A DNA stretch of 64,000 bases, taken from NCBI RefSeq assembly GCF_022829465.1, contig NZ_JAKSXZ010000140.1:1-64000 (forward strand). The letters run 5' to 3'. The translations under genes were made by a program, and so were the position numbers. The notes beneath the pieces were generated by a model. The model was given only the letters and a program-made list of their open reading frames with translations, made no database searches and was not told where the DNA came from. Of this stretch, positions 16,007-25,085 are shown one piece after another. How positions within the stretch are numbered: position 1 is the first letter of the stretch; each line of letters opens with the position of its first letter. This DNA is from Methylobacterium sp. J-067 (lineage in GTDB: Bacteria > Pseudomonadota > Alphaproteobacteria > Rhizobiales > Beijerinckiaceae).

Positions 16007-16711
16007 TCATTTCGCATCGAACTTGTCCGCCCAGGTCGCGGAACGGCTCTGGCGACGGATCGCAACCCCCGCCGCTGTCACCGCCACGGTGGCGCAGGCG
16101 CCGGGGCCGGGATCGAGCGTGGCGAGCGTCCATTGCGCGGTCCCTCCCGTGATCCGCAGCATCCGCGCCGGCTCCGGGGGAACGGTGACGGAGAAGCCCG
16201 CCAGCGGCTGGGACAGGCCCGCGCCCAGGGCCTTCACCACCGCCTCCTTGCGCGTCCACAGGCCGAAGAAGGCGGCTTCGCGCCAGCTGGGCGGAAGGGC
16301 TTCGAGCGCCGCCGTCTCGTCGGGGGCGAAATGGCTGCGGGCGATACGCAGGGCATCCGGCAACGGCCGGCGGATCTCGACATCGACGCCGATCCTCGCC
16401 CCCCGGACCAGACCGATCAGCGCGATGTCGCCCGAATGCGAGAGGTTGATGTCGAGGTCCGTCCCGGCCGGCTCCGCCAGGACGGGGCGACCGGTGGATT
16501 CGGTGGCAAAACGCAGGCGTTCGGGCGGCAGGCCGCATTCCCGCCCGACCACCACACGCAGGGCCGCATGGCTGGCGATGAAGCGGGTCCGGTCGGCCTC
16601 GCGCAGGAAGCGATCCGCGCGGGCTGTCTCCTCTGCACTCAGCAGCGCGGCGCAGTGGGCGATCCGGCCCGGATCGAGGGCCAGCGCGGCGATGACGACA
16701 TCGGCGATCAC
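16007..16711 (-). CDS. 4'-phosphopantetheinyl transferase, Sfp type
   Basis: A 234-residue enzyme that moves phosphopantetheine from coenzyme A to a serine of carrier proteins. The magnesium and CoA motifs are present: NLSHSGDIALIGL, IGVDVEI and FFGLWTRKEAVVKALGAGL (the W-x-x-K-E-A-x-x-K signature). The length is that of the Sfp group rather than of the small AcpS group, so targets may be polyketide, peptide-synthetase or other secondary carrier proteins; none lie nearby. The GTG at 16711 is preferred for the purine-rich AGGAGAGAGG upstream; a GTG at 16732 is in frame. It is divergent from ligA. Confidence 0.9.
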   Translation of the reverse strand: MIADVVIAALALDPGRIAHCAALLSAEETARADRFLREADRTRFIASHAALRVVVGRECGLPPERLRFATESTGRPVLAEPAGTDLDINLSHSGDIALIGLVRGARIGVDVEIRRPLPDALRIARSHFAPDETAALEALPPSWREAAFFGLWTRKEAVVKALGAGLSQPLAGFSVTVPPEPARMLRITGGTAQWTLATLDPGPGACATVAVTAAGVAIRRQSRSATWADKFDAK

Positions 16712-16758
16712 CGCATCCGCCTCTCTCCTCACGGGCCATGATGCGCTAGAAGCCCGGC

Positions 16759-19179
16759 ATGGCCGCCGCGCAGACCCAATCCGCCTCCATGACCGCCGAC
16801 GAGGCCCGTGCGGAGCACGCCGACCTCTCGGAGCGCATCGCCGAGGCCGACCGCCTCTACCATCAGGAGGATGCGCCGGAAATCTCCGACGCGGATTACG
16901 ACCGGTTGCGCCGCCGGCTGGAAACCATCGAGGCCGCCTTTCCCGATCTTGCGGGAACGGGTGCGGCCAGCGTCTCGGTCGGGGCCAAGCCGTCCGAGAA
17001 ATTCGCCAAGGTCCGGCACGCGGTGCCGATGCTCTCTCTGAGCAATGCCTTCGCCGACGAGGAGGTCGCGGAGTTCGTTGCCCGCGTGCGGCGCTTCCTG
17101 AACTGGCCCGAGGACAAGCCCCTGGCTTTCACCGCCGAGCCGAAGATCGATGGCCTGTCCCTCTCTCTCCGCTACGAGAAGGGCACCCTCATCACGGCGG
17201 CGACGCGCGGGGACGGCGAGGTCGGCGAGAACGTCACCGCCAACGCGCTGACCGTGAACGACATCCCTCGCAAGCTGAAGGGCGGCGGCTGGCCGGAGGT
17301 CTGCGAGGTGCGGGGCGAGGTCTACCTGTCGCATGCGGATTTCGCGGCGATCAACGCCCGGCAGGAGGCGGCCGGCAAGCCGCTCTTCGCCAATCCGCGC
17401 AACGCGGCGGCGGGGTCGCTGCGCCAGCTCGATCCGGCGGTCACCGCTTCCCGGCCGCTGCGCTTCTTCGCCTATGCCTGGGGCGAGGTCTCCGAATCCC
17501 TGGCCGACACGCAGAGCGGCGTGCTGGACCGCTTCACGTCCTGGGGCCTGCCGGTGAACCCGCGCACGCGGACCTTCACCGACACGGAGGGCATGCTCGC
17601 TCATTACCGTGGCATCGCGGCCGAGCGGGCCGACCTCGGCTACGACATCGACGGCGTCGTCTACAAGGTGGACGACATCGCCCTGCAGAAGCGCCTCGGC
17701 TTCGTCTCGCGCTCGCCGCGCTGGGCGCTGGCACACAAGTTCGCCGCCGAGGAGGCGACGACGGTGCTGGAGGAGATCGTCATCAATGTCGGCCGCACCG
17801 GCTCCCTCAATCCGCTAGCGAAGCTGCGGCCGGTGACGGTGGGCGGCGTGGTGGTGTCGAACGCCACGCTCCACAACGAGGGCTACGTGAAGGGCGTCGG
17901 CGCCGATGGCGAGCCGATCCGCGAGGGCCGCGACATCCGCGTCGATGACACGGTGACGGTGGTCCGCGCGGGCGACGTGATCCCGAAGGTGATGGACGTC
18001 GACCTCACCAAGCGCCCGGCCGATTCGAAGCCGTTCGAGTTCCCCGACCATTGCCCTGCCTGCGGCAGTCGAGCGGTGCGGGCGGTGAACCCGCGCACGG
18101 GCAAGCTCGACGCGGTGCGCCGCTGCACCGGCGGGCTGATCTGCCCCGCGCAGGGCGTCGAGCGGCTGAAGCACTTCGTCTCGCGCAACGGCTTCGATAT
18201 CGAGGGCTTCGGCGAAACCTATATCGAGGTGCTGTTCGAAGCGGGGCTCGTGAAGCAGCCGGCCGACCTGTTCCGGCTGGATTTCGACAAGCTGAAGGCG
18301 GCCGTGGAGGCGCGGCGCGAGGCACTGGCGGCCGAGCGGCGGGCCGGGGCGGAGCCGGCGAAGAAGGCGGCCAAGAAGAAGGGCGACGACGAGGACAAGG
18401 CGATCAAGAACCTGCTCGCCGGGGTCGAGGCGCGCCGGTCGCTGCCCCTCAACCGCTTGGTGTTCGCGCTGGGCATCCCGCAGATCGGCGAGGCCACCGC
18501 CAAGGCGTTGGCCAAGCGCTTCGAGGACATGGACGCCCTGATCGCGGGGATCGAGGCTGCGGCCGAGGCACAGGGCGGGCCGGACTGGATCGAATTCACC
18601 TCCGTGCCGCGCATCGGGCCCACCACCCGCGACCGGCTGATGGAGGCGGGGCTTCCCGCCGAGGGGGCCGAGCCGACCCCCGGTGAGCGGGTGCGGCTGA
18701 CATCGAGCCAGCGCGAAAGTCTCATCGCCCATTACGGCGACCTCGATGCGGCCCGCGCGGCCCTGGAACGGGCGGCGGGCCAGCGCCCGGGGGATGCCTA
18801 CCGCGCCTTCGCCGACGATGGCGAAGTCGGCCCCGTGGCGACCGACGCGCTGATCCAGTTCTTCGCCGAGCCGCACAACGCCTCGGCGGTGCGCGAGCTT
18901 CTAAAGGAGGTCCGCACCGAACCGATGGAGCGCGCCGGGTCCGCCAGTGCCTTCGCGGGCAAGACTGTGGTCTTCACCGGCAGCCTGGAGCAGATGACCC
19001 GCAACGAGGCCAAGGCCATCGCCGAGCGGCTCGGCGCCAAGGTGTCGGGGTCGGTCTCGGCCAAGACCGATCTGGTCGTGGCGGGGCCCGGCGCGGGCTC
19101 CAAACTGAAGGATGCCGAGAAGCACAAGGTGAAGGTCGTCAGCGAGGCCGATTGGCTGGCCATGGTGGCGCAGGCGTAG
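16759..19179 (+). CDS. ligA: NAD-dependent DNA ligase
   Basis: An 806-residue enzyme that seals nicks in replication and repair using NAD. The domain order is complete: Ia domain (YHQEDAPEISDADYD), adenylation domain with the active lysine in AEPKIDGLSL (K129), OB fold, four-cysteine zinc finger (CPACGS ... CTGGLICP), helix-hairpin-helix region and C-terminal BRCT domain (about 725-806). It is longer than the E. coli enzyme (671 residues). The excess includes a lysine-rich insertion (KKAAKKKGDDEDK, about 535-547) after the zinc finger, as in related alphaproteobacteria. The ATG at 16759 is followed by a natural N-terminus. Confidence 0.98.
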   Translation: MAAAQTQSASMTADEARAEHADLSERIAEADRLYHQEDAPEISDADYDRLRRRLETIEAAFPDLAGTGAASVSVGAKPSEKFAKVRHAVPMLSLSNAFADEEVAEFVARVRRFLNWPEDKPLAFTAEPKIDGLSLSLRYEKGTLITAATRGDGEVGENVTANALTVNDIPRKLKGGGWPEVCEVRGEVYLSHADFAAINARQEAAGKPLFANPRNAAAGSLRQLDPAVTASRPLRFFAYAWGEVSESLADTQSGVLDRFTSWGLPVNPRTRTFTDTEGMLAHYRGIAAERADLGYDIDGVVYKVDDIALQKRLGFVSRSPRWALAHKFAAEEATTVLEEIVINVGRTGSLNPLAKLRPVTVGGVVVSNATLHNEGYVKGVGADGEPIREGRDIRVDDTVTVVRAGDVIPKVMDVDLTKRPADSKPFEFPDHCPACGSRAVRAVNPRTGKLDAVRRCTGGLICPAQGVERLKHFVSRNGFDIEGFGETYIEVLFEAGLVKQPADLFRLDFDKLKAAVEARREALAAERRAGAEPAKKAAKKKGDDEDKAIKNLLAGVEARRSLPLNRLVFALGIPQIGEATAKALAKRFEDMDALIAGIEAAAEAQGGPDWIEFTSVPRIGPTTRDRLMEAGLPAEGAEPTPGERVRLTSSQRESLIAHYGDLDAARAALERAAGQRPGDAYRAFADDGEVGPVATDALIQFFAEPHNASAVRELLKEVRTEPMERAGSASAFAGKTVVFTGSLEQMTRNEAKAIAERLGAKVSGSVSAKTDLVVAGPGAGSKLKDAEKHKVKVVSEADWLAMVAQA

Positions 19180-19195
19180 GGTGGGGCATGGCGGC

Positions 19196-20050
19196 ATGAT
19201 CACCCTCGCCCTCGATTTCGAGACGGCCAACGAGCGGCGCGACAGCGCCTGCGCAGTCGGACTCGCCTGGATCGACGGCGGCCGGATCGTCCGACGGGAA
19301 AGCCACCTCATCCGCCCGCCGGAGATGCGCTTCTCCCCCGGCAATATCCGCGTCCACGGCATCCTGCCCGCCGACGTGGCGAACCGGCCGGGCTTCGCGG
19401 AGGTGATGGCGCCGTTCCTCCCGGACCTCGCGGGCGGGGTCATCCTCGCCCACAACGCCACCTTCGACATCGGCGTCCTGCGCGCCGGGCTCGGCCGGGC
19501 GGGCCTGCCCGTGCCGGACCTCGCCTATCTCTGCACGGTACAGGTGGCCCGGCGGGTGTTCCCGGCGCCGGAGGGCTGCGGCCTCGGCAAGGTCGCACGG
19601 CGGCTCGGCATCACCTTCGAGCACCACGATGCCGGCGAGGATGCCTATGCTTGCGCCCGCATCGCGCTGGCCGCCATGGAGGAGACCTCGGCCGGGGACG
19701 TTCATGGCCTCGCCGCCGCCATCGGCGTGCCGGTGACGGCGGTGCCGGGGGAATTGGCGCGCTTCGTGCCGGGCCTGGGGCCGATCAGCGGACGGGCGAT
19801 GCCGGCCGTCCCGCCGCCGGCCTCGGCCTCCTTGAGCTTCCTCGTGCGCGGCTCCACGGGGAACCGCTACACCGTGACCCTGGAGGAGCGCCGCAGCGGC
19901 GCCGTCCTGCGCTGCACCTGCACGGCGGGGCGCTTCGGGCAGCGGTGCCGGCATGTTAAGGCGCTGCAGGCCGGCGACATCACCGACCTGCTGTCCGACA
20001 ACCACGCCGACCTCGCTACGCTCGCGTCGCGGCTGGCCGGCGCGGCGTGA
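19196..20050 (+). CDS. DnaQ-like 3'-5' exonuclease with C-terminal SWIM zinc motif
   Basis: A 284-residue protein. Residues 1-165 are a DEDDh exonuclease related to DNA polymerase III epsilon: LALDFET carries D7 and E9, HNATFD carries D91, and HHDAGEDA carries the final His and Asp. After a spacer, residues 238-256 contain C-x-C-x8-C-x-H (C240, C242, C251, H253), the SWIM zinc-finger pattern, which is thought to bind DNA or partner proteins. The fusion is not the standard epsilon subunit. The ATG at 19196 is preferred; a GTG at 19181 is in frame. It follows ligA by 16 bases, so the two may be co-transcribed and act together in repair, which is an inference. Confidence 0.85.
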   Translation: MITLALDFETANERRDSACAVGLAWIDGGRIVRRESHLIRPPEMRFSPGNIRVHGILPADVANRPGFAEVMAPFLPDLAGGVILAHNATFDIGVLRAGLGRAGLPVPDLAYLCTVQVARRVFPAPEGCGLGKVARRLGITFEHHDAGEDAYACARIALAAMEETSAGDVHGLAAAIGVPVTAVPGELARFVPGLGPISGRAMPAVPPPASASLSFLVRGSTGNRYTVTLEERRSGAVLRCTCTAGRFGQRCRHVKALQAGDITDLLSDNHADLATLASRLAGAA

Positions 20051-20054
20051 GGCG

Positions 20055-22253
20055 TCAGGCCGCCTTCCTGGCTTCGCCATAGAAGGTACCGTCCCGCTCG
20101 GCCATGGCGGCGAGGCTATCGGGCACGGCGAAGCGCGGGCCGTGGCGCGATTCCAGGTCCCTCGCCAGGGCGACGAAGGCCGGTACGCCCATGAAGTCGA
20201 TGTAGGAGAGTACGCCGCCCGTGAACGGCGCGAATCCGAAGCCGAGAATTGAGCCGACATCGGCCTCGCGCGGGTCGGTCACGACGCCCTCCCCCACCGT
20301 GCGGGCGGCTTCCAGCGCCTGGACCACGAGCAGGCGGTTCTTCAGCTCCGTGAAATCGACCTGCTCCGGGTCAAGCCTCTGCGGCTGGAGATCGGTGAGG
20401 CCCGGCCACAGGCGCTTCGGCGCACCCTCGGGGTAATCGTAGAAGCCCTTGCGGTTCTTGCGGCCGAGCCGCCCCTCCCCCTCCACCATCCGGGTCAGGA
20501 TCTCCCGTTGCGCCGGATCGACCGCCTCCGCCCCGACCTGCGCCTCGGTGGCCCGGGTGATCTTGAGGATCAGGTCTAGGGCGACCTCGTCGTTCAGGGA
20601 GAGCGGGCCGACCGGCATGCCCGCCTGCCGCCCGGCGCTCTCGATCATGGCCGGCGGCACGCCCTCGGCCAGCATCTTGTGGCCTTCGAGGATGTAGGCG
20701 CCGACGCAGCGGTTGGCGAAGAAGCCGCGCGAATCGTTGACGACGATGGGCGTCTTCTTGATCGCGCGTACGTAATCGAGGGCCACCGCCACGGCCCGGT
20801 CGCCCGTGGTGCCGCCCTTGATGATCTCGACCAGCATCATCTTCTCGACGGGCGAGAAGAAATGGATGCCGACGAACAGCTCCGGCCGGCGGGAGTGGCG
20901 GGCAAGCCCGGTGATCGGCAGGGTCGAGGTGTTCGACGCGAAGACCGTATCCGGCCCGATCACGGCCTCGATCTTCCCGATCACCTCGGCCTTGATCGAC
21001 GGATCCTCGAACACCGCCTCGATCACGAGGTCGCAGCCTTCGAGCGTGGCGTAATCCGCCGTGGCGGTGATGCGCGCGAGCAGGGCGTCGCGGTCGGCGG
21101 TCTTGGCGCGGCCCTTGTTGATCTGGCCGGTGATGAGGGCGTGGGCATGCGCCTTGCCCTTCTCGGCCGCCTCGATGCTCCGGTCGATCAGCACGGTCTC
21201 GAACCCGGCCTGGGCGGTCACGTAGGCGACGCCCGCTCCCATGAAGCCCGCGCCGACCACGCCGACCTTGCGCAGGCTTGCCGGCGGCACGTCCTTCGGG
21301 CGGCGGGCGCCCTTGTTCAATTCACCCATGGAGAGGAACAGGGTGCGGATCATCGCCGCCGCCTCCTTGGTACGGAGGATATGCGCGAAGTAGCGGCTCT
21401 CGACCTTGAGGGCGAGGTCCATGGGCAACTGAAGCCCCTCGTAGACCGAATTCAGAATGGCCTTCGCGGCGGGGTAGTTGTCGTGCGTCTCGCGGCGGTA
21501 GATCGCGTTGGCGGCGGGCCAGACCTGCATGCCGGCCGGCGAGTAGACCTTGCCGGAGGGTGCCTTGAACTTCGGCGCGTCCCATGGCGCCACCGCCGAG
21601 CCTCCGTCGCGGATCCACGCCTTGGCCTGCGCGACGATGTCGGCCACCGGGGCGACGGCGTGGATGAGGCCCATGCCCTTCGCCATCGGCGCGCGGATCT
21701 GCTCGCCCTTGAACAGCATCTGCAGGGCGTCGCCGGTCTGCATCAGCCGCGCGACCCGCTGCGTGCCGCCGCCGCCGGGGAAGAGCCCGACTTTAATCTC
21801 CGGCAGGCCGACGCGGGTATGGGGCGCGTCCGACGCGATCCGGTAATGACAGGCGAGCGACAGTTCGAAGGCCCCGCCGAGGCAGAGCCCGTGGATCGCC
21901 GCCGCGAAGGGCTTGCCGCAAGTCTCCAGCCGCCGGAACAGCAAGGTCAGCCGGCGCGATTCCTCGAAGAAGCGGCGCATCGCCGCCTCCTCGCCCTCCT
22001 CCGCGCGCAACTTCTCGTAGGCAGCGCGCAGGCCCTGAAGCATGGTCAGATCGGCACCGCCGGAGAAGTTCTCCTTGCCGGTGGCAATCACGCACCCCTT
22101 GATCGCCGGGTCCGCAGCAACAGTCTCCACAATCGCCGAGAATTCCTCCATCACCGCTTCGGTGATGACGTTCATCGAACGACCGGGCATGTCCCAGGTT
22201 GCGAGGGCGATCCCATCGGTATCTGCTTCGAACCGAAAGTAATCTAGGTTCAT
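20055..22253 (-). CDS. fadJ: Bifunctional enoyl-CoA hydratase / 3-hydroxyacyl-CoA dehydrogenase (FadJ/FadB type)
   Basis: A 732-residue beta-oxidation enzyme that hydrates trans-2-enoyl-CoA and then oxidises the L-3-hydroxyacyl-CoA with NAD. The N-terminal crotonase domain (1-190) has the oxyanion motif ENFSGGADL and the catalytic region GLPEIKVGLFPGGGGTQR. From about 325 the dehydrogenase has the dinucleotide loop GAGFMGAGVAYVTAQAG, then SNTSTLPI and GIHFFSPVEKMMLVEI with the catalytic His. The ATG at 22253 has AGGAG seven bases upstream. A thiolase gene on the same strand lies 1.5 kb upstream, separated by an EAL gene on the other strand, so the pathway is only loosely clustered. FadB and FadJ cannot be told apart here. 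Confidence 0.93.
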   Translation of the reverse strand: MNLDYFRFEADTDGIALATWDMPGRSMNVITEAVMEEFSAIVETVAADPAIKGCVIATGKENFSGGADLTMLQGLRAAYEKLRAEEGEEAAMRRFFEESRRLTLLFRRLETCGKPFAAAIHGLCLGGAFELSLACHYRIASDAPHTRVGLPEIKVGLFPGGGGTQRVARLMQTGDALQMLFKGEQIRAPMAKGMGLIHAVAPVADIVAQAKAWIRDGGSAVAPWDAPKFKAPSGKVYSPAGMQVWPAANAIYRRETHDNYPAAKAILNSVYEGLQLPMDLALKVESRYFAHILRTKEAAAMIRTLFLSMGELNKGARRPKDVPPASLRKVGVVGAGFMGAGVAYVTAQAGFETVLIDRSIEAAEKGKAHAHALITGQINKGRAKTADRDALLARITATADYATLEGCDLVIEAVFEDPSIKAEVIGKIEAVIGPDTVFASNTSTLPITGLARHSRRPELFVGIHFFSPVEKMMLVEIIKGGTTGDRAVAVALDYVRAIKKTPIVVNDSRGFFANRCVGAYILEGHKMLAEGVPPAMIESAGRQAGMPVGPLSLNDEVALDLILKITRATEAQVGAEAVDPAQREILTRMVEGEGRLGRKNRKGFYDYPEGAPKRLWPGLTDLQPQRLDPEQVDFTELKNRLLVVQALEAARTVGEGVVTDPREADVGSILGFGFAPFTGGVLSYIDFMGVPAFVALARDLESRHGPRFAVPDSLAAMAERDGTFYGEARKAA

Positions 22254-22369
22254 TGGCGCGCTCCTGCGGCAGTATCGCAAAATGAATACATGACGGCCGG
22301 TCTTAATCGACTGGTGAGGGTTTCTTGCGCATTCTGGCGCGCGCTGGGGGGCAAAGTCAGGATCCGAGC

Positions 22370-23149
22370 ATGATATCGACCCAAGGTTGCGCCGCCTGCC
22401 GGGATGGCGCTTCCCTCCCCTTCGCCTTCACGATGGCCTTCCAGCCGATCCTCGACCTCTCCACGGCGCGGGTCTGGGGCTACGAGGCGCTGGTGCGCGG
22501 CACGCAGGGCGAGCCGGCCGGGGCGATCCTCTCCCAGGTGAACGATGAGACCCGCTATCGTTTCGATCAGGCGGCGCGGGTGAAGGCCATCGAGCTGGCC
22601 GGCTCGCTCTTCCCGAAGGACGAAGACGTGCGCCTGTCCATCAATTTCATGCCGAACGCGGTCTACGAGCCGAATGCCTGCATCCGCGCGTCCCTCGAGG
22701 CGGCGCGGCGTGTCGGCTTCTCGTACCGCCGGATCATGTTCGAGTTCACCGAGAACGAGCGGTTCCGGGACATCGACCATCTGAAGCGCATCGTCGCGGC
22801 CTACCGGAAGCAGGGCTTCATGACGGCGCTCGACGATTTCGGCGCGGGCTTCGCGGGCTTGAGCCTGCTGGCGAATTTCCAGCCGGACCTCATCAAGATC
22901 GATATGGATGTCCTGCGCGGCCTCGACGGCGATGATCGCCGCCGCAGTATCGTCGAGGGCATCGTGGGGATCGGCCGCGCGCTGGGCGTCGAAATCCTCG
23001 CGGAGGGCATCGAGACCGCCGCCGAACTCGACGCGGTTCGGTCGCTGGGCATCGATCTGGTCCAGGGCTACCATTTCGCCCGTCCCCTCATCGAGGCGCT
23101 ACCCATGGTGCCGGGCATGGCGCCGGAATCCGCCGCGCAGGCCGCGTGA
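22370..23149 (+). CDS. Stand-alone EAL-domain protein (c-di-GMP phosphodiesterase)
   Basis: A 259-residue cytoplasmic protein, essentially one EAL domain that hydrolyses cyclic di-GMP. The catalytic set is present: YEALVRG, INFMPNA, MFEFTENE, ALDDFGAGFAGLS, DLIKID, EILAEGIET and QGYHFARPL. A short N-terminal CAAC motif (about residues 7-10) could bind metal or sense redox state. No GGDEF, REC or PAS domain is attached, so regulation may occur through that N-terminus or a partner. It is divergent from the FadJ-type gene. The ATG at 22370 is used; an upstream in-frame start at 22325 adds residues of poor quality. Confidence 0.9.
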   Translation: MISTQGCAACRDGASLPFAFTMAFQPILDLSTARVWGYEALVRGTQGEPAGAILSQVNDETRYRFDQAARVKAIELAGSLFPKDEDVRLSINFMPNAVYEPNACIRASLEAARRVGFSYRRIMFEFTENERFRDIDHLKRIVAAYRKQGFMTALDDFGAGFAGLSLLANFQPDLIKIDMDVLRGLDGDDRRRSIVEGIVGIGRALGVEILAEGIETAAELDAVRSLGIDLVQGYHFARPLIEALPMVPGMAPESAAQAA

Positions 23150-23192
23150 CGGTACGCCGGAGCCCGCCCGGTCGCCATGCCCCGGGCTCGTC

Positions 23193-23714
23193 TTATTTGG
23201 GCGCGGGGGTCGGAGCCGGCATCGGCACGGGCGGCGCGCCAGGCGGCTGGTTGTCGGTCGCCGAGGCGACGGCCAGCATGTTCAGGAGCTTGGTCACGGA
23301 GTTCTGAGAGATCGCCGTCACCGAGGAGTTCGGGTCGGCGTTCATGGTCTGGAACTTCTCGTAGACCGGGTCGGAGTAGATCTCGTCGAGATGCTTCAGC
23401 TCGGCGAGGCTGAACTTCTGGGCGTATTCCTTCGACAGGCCCTCGACCATCAGGGCGCGCTGCTTCTCGAACTCCGCGTTCAGCTCCTTGCGCACCGAGT
23501 CGGCGCGGGCTTCCGGCATCGCGGCCGTGGTCTTCTCGAGGGCGACGCTGAAGCCGGTCTGCAGGTTCTTGATCAGGGTCTTGTTGACGAGCTTCGTCGC
23601 CTCGGCGACCCGGTCGCTCTGGTCGTCGGCGCGGGCGGCGAGCGGCGCGGTGAGCGCGACGCCGAGGCAGAGGGTGGCGATCAGGCGGTTCAAAGTCATT
23701 CCTCCCGTTTTCAT
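23193..23714 (-). CDS. Exported DUF2059-family protein
   Basis: A 173-residue periplasmic protein. The signal peptide covers MTLNRLIATLCLGVALTAPL with AARA cleavage. The mature helical region ends in a block with FSLAELKHLDEIYSDPVYEKF, typical of DUF2059 (SLAEL ... fY.sp), and the C-terminus is Pro/Ala-rich (VPMPAPTPAPK). The molecular function of the family is unknown. The start at 23714 (MKTGGM) is favoured because the inner ATG at 23699 lies only one base from its GGGAGG, too close to be used well. It sits 92 bases downstream of the thiolase on the same strand and may share its transcript. Confidence 0.8.
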   Translation of the reverse strand: MKTGGMTLNRLIATLCLGVALTAPLAARADDQSDRVAEATKLVNKTLIKNLQTGFSVALEKTTAAMPEARADSVRKELNAEFEKQRALMVEGLSKEYAQKFSLAELKHLDEIYSDPVYEKFQTMNADPNSSVTAISQNSVTKLLNMLAVASATDNQPPGAPPVPMPAPTPAPK

Positions 23715-23806
23715 GTCGGTTCCCCGCGGCCGTCGAGCCGGCCGCCGTGGCACGGCGCCCGTTTCGGTCGAAAACGGAGCCGCCGCAAGTCCTTGTGCTG
23801 CTGCGT

Positions 23807-25015
23807 TCAGACGCGCTCGATGATCGTGGCGGTGCCCATGCCCGCGCCGATGCACAGGGTGATGAGGGCGCGCTCCTTGCCAGTGCGCTCCAGCTCGTCG
23901 AGGGCGGTACCGAGGATCATCGCGCCCGTCGCGCCGAGCGGGTGGCCGAGGGCGATGGCGCCGCCGTTGACGTTCACCGCGTCGGGGTCGAGGTCGAACG
24001 CCTGACAGAAGCGCAGCACCACGGCGGCGAAAGCCTCGTTCACCTCGATCAGGTCGATGTCGTCGAGGGTCAGGCCGGCCCGGTAGAGCACCTTCTCGGT
24101 GACGTCGACCGGCCCGGTGAGCATGAGCGCCGGGTCCGAGCCGATGTTGGCGAAAGCGCGGATGCGGGCGCGGGGCCGCAGGCCCGCCGCCTCGCCGGCC
24201 TCCTCAGAGCCGATCAGCACGGCCGCCGCCCCGTCCACGATGCCCGACGAATTGCCGGCGTGGTGGACGTGGTTCACGAACTCGACGTCCGGGTGGGCGT
24301 CGGTGGCGACCGCATCGAACCCGCCCATCTGCCCCATCTGCACGAAGGAGGGCTTGAGGGCGCCGAGCGACTGCATGTCCGTGCCGGGGCGCATGTGCTC
24401 GTCCCGGTCGAGGAGGGTGATGCCGTTCACGTCGCGCACCGGCACGACGGAGCGGTCGAACAGCCCGTGCTCCCAGGATCGCGCGGCCAGCGCCTGCGAG
24501 CGCACGGCGTAGGCGTCGCATTCCTCGCGGCTGAAGCCGTACTTGGTGGCGATCAGGTCGGCCGAGATGCCCTGCGGCATGAAGTAGGATTTCACGGCGA
24601 TGGCCGGGTCCACCGGCCAGGCCCCGCCCGACGCGCCGATGCCGATGCGGCTCATGGATTCGACGCCGCCGCCGACCGCCATGACGTGCTGGCCCGACAT
24701 GACCTGCCCGGCGGCGACGTTCACCGCGTCGAGGCCGGAGGCACAGAAGCGGTTGATCTGCATGCCGGGGACGTGGACCCCGTAATCGGCCACGAGGGCG
24801 GCGGCGCGGGCGATGTCGCCCCCCGCCTCGCCGACCGGATCGACGCAGCCGAGGATCACGTCGTCTACCAGCCGCGTGTCGAGGCCATTGCGCTCCTTCA
24901 GCGCACGGAGCGCCGTCTCGGCGAGCCGCAGGGCCGTCACCTCATGGAGGGCGCCGTCCGCCTTGCCGCGCCCACGGGGCGTGCGGACATGGTCGTAGAT
25001 GAAAGCTGTCGGCAT
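23807..25015 (-). CDS. Acetyl-CoA C-acyltransferase (thiolase)
   Basis: A 402-residue thiolase that either cleaves 3-ketoacyl-CoA at the end of beta-oxidation or joins two acetyl-CoA. The nucleophile is C91 in NRFCASGLDAV. The other catalytic blocks are NEAFA, GGAIALGHPLGATGA and LCIGAGMGTA, all intact. The protein is of the FadA/FadI kind rather than the shortest PhaA kind, and proximity to the FadJ-type gene favours beta-oxidation. The start MPTAFIYDHVRTPRGRGKAD is standard for the family, so the ATG at 25015 is secure. Confidence 0.93.
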   Translation of the reverse strand: MPTAFIYDHVRTPRGRGKADGALHEVTALRLAETALRALKERNGLDTRLVDDVILGCVDPVGEAGGDIARAAALVADYGVHVPGMQINRFCASGLDAVNVAAGQVMSGQHVMAVGGGVESMSRIGIGASGGAWPVDPAIAVKSYFMPQGISADLIATKYGFSREECDAYAVRSQALAARSWEHGLFDRSVVPVRDVNGITLLDRDEHMRPGTDMQSLGALKPSFVQMGQMGGFDAVATDAHPDVEFVNHVHHAGNSSGIVDGAAAVLIGSEEAGEAAGLRPRARIRAFANIGSDPALMLTGPVDVTEKVLYRAGLTLDDIDLIEVNEAFAAVVLRFCQAFDLDPDAVNVNGGAIALGHPLGATGAMILGTALDELERTGKERALITLCIGAGMGTATIIERV

Positions 25016-25085
25016 CGGCGTACCCTCTCGCTCTCCCGGCCTTGCGGCGCTGCGGGCTTACAGGTCCGCACTCGTGAGGGCCAGC

